Positions 62,796 to 64,000 of a stretch of 64,000 nucleotides of DNA are shown piece by piece; the stretch's first letter is position 1; each line of letters begins with the position of its first letter. The DNA is from Maricaulis salignorans (GTDB lineage Bacteria > Pseudomonadota > Alphaproteobacteria > Caulobacterales > Maricaulaceae): assembly GCF_900103475.1 (NCBI RefSeq), contig NZ_FNHG01000003.1, positions 1 to 64,000 on the forward strand, in the 5' to 3' direction. A program made the translations under genes and the position numbers. The notes below the pieces were generated by a model, which worked only from the letters and a program-made list of their open reading frames with translations, was not told where the DNA came from and ran no database searches.

Positions 62796-63053
62796 TCATT
62801 CGCCGCTCGGGATCTTGCTGAAGCCACGCAACACCTGACGATAAACTATGGAAGAAAACCGCCTTAACGAGTACCCCAGAAGGATGTCGGCAGATTGCTT
62901 GGCCAGCAATCGCCTCAAGCCCTGGTTCAGCGTTCGATTTTTCGCCAATGCCTCATCGATATCATCCGCGGAGTATCGCATTTCGTACTCGTTCGCGGCC
63001 CGAATCAAAGCCGCCTTTCGCATAGCGTGGAGTGAATCCTGAAAGTCAGGCAT
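62796..63053 (-). CDS. Small helical protein downstream of the coiled-coil membrane protein
   Basis: An 85-residue, probably all-helical protein of unknown family (start MPDFQDSLHAMRKAALIRAA; core YSADDIDEALAKNRTLNQGL). It begins 2 bases after the stop of the larger upstream gene, so the two are co-transcribed. No signal peptide is visible, and a weak amphipathic C-terminal stretch (YRQVLRGFSKIP) is the only other feature. A role next to the membrane protein is inferred only from position. Confidence 0.55.
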   Translation of the reverse strand: MPDFQDSLHAMRKAALIRAANEYEMRYSADDIDEALAKNRTLNQGLRRLLAKQSADILLGYSLRRFSSIVYRQVLRGFSKIPSGE

Positions 63054-63055
63054 CC

Positions 63056-64000
63056 TCAGCCTCCACGTACGAGGTGATGGTAGAAATGGCTCTGTACACC
63101 CAAATACTGGTCGAGAAACTCCTGGCGCGAGGCGTCGCCCATCTGGTCGTAAATTCGGACAAAAAAGCGGCATTCAGGGTTCTGTTGTTGGGAGGCCTGA
63201 AAATGAGACCGCGTCGCGCCAAGAAATTCGTTTAGGCTCATCGGCTGACCGAGCCGAGGATCGGGAAGTGCCGCCACCCAGGGAATAGATCGGAACCGTC
63301 CCTCGTCACCCCGGCCGGCCGTTACGCCATCTTGCGACAGAACCACATTGTAGGAGTATGCGATGGCTCCGTCGTCTCGATAGACACACGGCGGGAGGTC
63401 GCCGGCGCGGCCGCACTGGGCCCGGATATAATCAAGTTGGCTTCCAATATTTGATCGTTCAGCGTGGCATTGGGCGAGCTGATCAGGGAGCATTCGCTGA
63501 TCGTTATTCAGACCGGCATACGAACTCATGGCTGCGTTGAGGACGTCTGCGGCACTACGTTCGGGATCGACCGCATTTGCTGCGGACACGAGTTCGGACA
63601 CATCACCCAGTTCGTCTCGGAGCATCGCGAGCTGCCGTTCCAGGCGGGCATTCTCTTGCCGGAGGGTGCTTGCTTCTTGCTGGCTGAACGGTCGCCCGTC
63701 GCGGAGCGCCGCCAGTTCTGAGGTGGCCGCTTCCAGATCAGTTCGAAGCGCAACATTTTCGCTGGACATCGCGGCCAGGCGCGCGAGCGGTTCCTGCAGC
63801 TGTTCCTGTGTCAACGGCGCGCCAATATTTCCCGCAAGCTCGTTGCCCAGCGTGATTTCCAGCTGACCTTCGAACGCGCCGCGAAAGGCCCGTCGTTCGA
63901 TCTCTGACGCGTCGTAGCGCCGTTCCAGATCTAGCTGTTCTTCCTCCCGGCGAAACAGGATCGAGCTCATAAGGAGCAGGAACAGAAAGAGAAGGAGAAG
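63056..64000 (-). CDS. Membrane-anchored coiled-coil protein with C-terminal globular domain (5' end outside window)
   Basis: At least 314 residues; the frame is open to the window edge. The first visible residues are almost pure Leu/Phe (a membrane helix), followed by a charged stretch (RREEEQLDLERR) and a heptad-like coiled coil (to about residue 150 of the visible part). The C-terminal globular domain holds PPCVYRDDGAIAYSYNV, IPWVAALPDPRLG and CRFFVRIYDQMGD. An N-terminal anchor, coiled coil and terminal domain resemble MotB/ZorB-style proteins of motor-like or defence operons, but no peptidoglycan-binding motif is seen. Family not recognised. Confidence 0.6.
   Translation of the reverse strand, partial: LLLLFLFLLLMSSILFRREEEQLDLERRYDASEIERRAFRGAFEGQLEITLGNELAGNIGAPLTQEQLQEPLARLAAMSSENVALRTDLEAATSELAALRDGRPFSQQEASTLRQENARLERQLAMLRDELGDVSELVSAANAVDPERSAADVLNAAMSSYAGLNNDQRMLPDQLAQCHAERSNIGSQLDYIRAQCGRAGDLPPCVYRDDGAIAYSYNVVLSQDGVTAGRGDEGRFRSIPWVAALPDPRLGQPMSLNEFLGATRSHFQASQQQNPECRFFVRIYDQMGDASRQEFLDQYLGVQSHFYHHLVRGG

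Noticed and set aside
62619-62867. Small plus-strand frame after tRNA-Ser
   Set aside because: It has no ribosome site and a translation without a family or structure signature, and it overlaps a better-supported minus-strand gene.

Overview
The window looks like core chromosome of a GC-rich alphaproteobacterium, most likely of the Maricaulales/Caulobacterales (Maricaulis- or Hyphomonas-like). The signs are alphaproteobacterial gene orders: ppiD-trpE, tpiA-secG-pyrG, eno-ftsB-pdhA-pdhB-pdhC, lipA-coq10, fused ispDF, dusB-ntrB-ntrC-ntrY-ntrX-trkA-trkH-dat-hfq-hflX, and tmk-holB-tatD-MBL. PdhB also carries an N-terminal lipoyl domain. The genus is inferred from gene content and memory; no search was run. 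No CRISPR array, rRNA operon, transposase or prophage was seen.

Layout. 0.2-5.7 kb: minus-strand ppiD-trpE, then trpG plus a small unknown gene, with a YibQ-type deacetylase on the plus strand between trpE and trpG. 5.9-9.9 kb: tpiA, a degenerate receiver protein, secG, pyrG. 10-15 kb: accessory genes (a DUF2807 secreted protein, a PLP decarboxylase, a TetR regulator with a divergent DUF2147 gene, small membrane proteins). A 740-bp gene-free stretch at 12.07-12.80 kb is full of hairpins and includes a perfect 27-bp inverted repeat. 15.1-28.5 kb: rpmF, eno, a methyltransferase, ftsB and the pyruvate dehydrogenase genes pdhA, pdhB, pdhC and lpdA. Small extra genes lie inside this set, and an unrelated cassette (lipoprotein, double-hotdog thioesterase, 2OG oxygenase, cupin, HD protein, haloalkane dehalogenase) separates pdhC from lpdA. 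The pdhC linker carries an in-frame palindromic repeat.

28.6-36.5 kb: three related envelope proteins built from beta-helix (bactofilin-like) repeats, two lipoproteins and one with a membrane C-terminus, followed by a secreted M1 metallopeptidase and a small exported protein. An acyl-ACP/CoA synthetase lies antisense between the first two. 36.5-39 kb: two tandem membrane diguanylate cyclases of identical length. 39.2-43.4 kb: lipA, coq10/ratA-like, pncC, ispDF, dusB. 43.4-49.4 kb: two histidine kinase/response regulator pairs, NtrBC and NtrYX; both regulators lack the sigma54 GAFTGA loop, and NtrC has lost a whole block of its AAA+ domain. 49.4-55.6 kb: Trk potassium uptake, D-amino-acid transaminase, hfq, hflX, mazG. 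55.8-62.3 kb: a CPBP protease and the tmk-holB-tatD-MBL operon, with the envelope genes dacA-type PBP and rlpA. A tRNA-Ser(UGA) at 62.46 kb is followed by a less familiar segment. That segment holds the downstream end of a minus-strand operon for a membrane-anchored coiled-coil protein, which runs off the window, and a small helical protein. It may be the edge of an island inserted at the tRNA.

Genes are packed tightly, with many 4-base start/stop overlaps, including GTGA and TTGA forms. Three convergent pairs end on a shared CTAG that supplies TAG stops on both strands.
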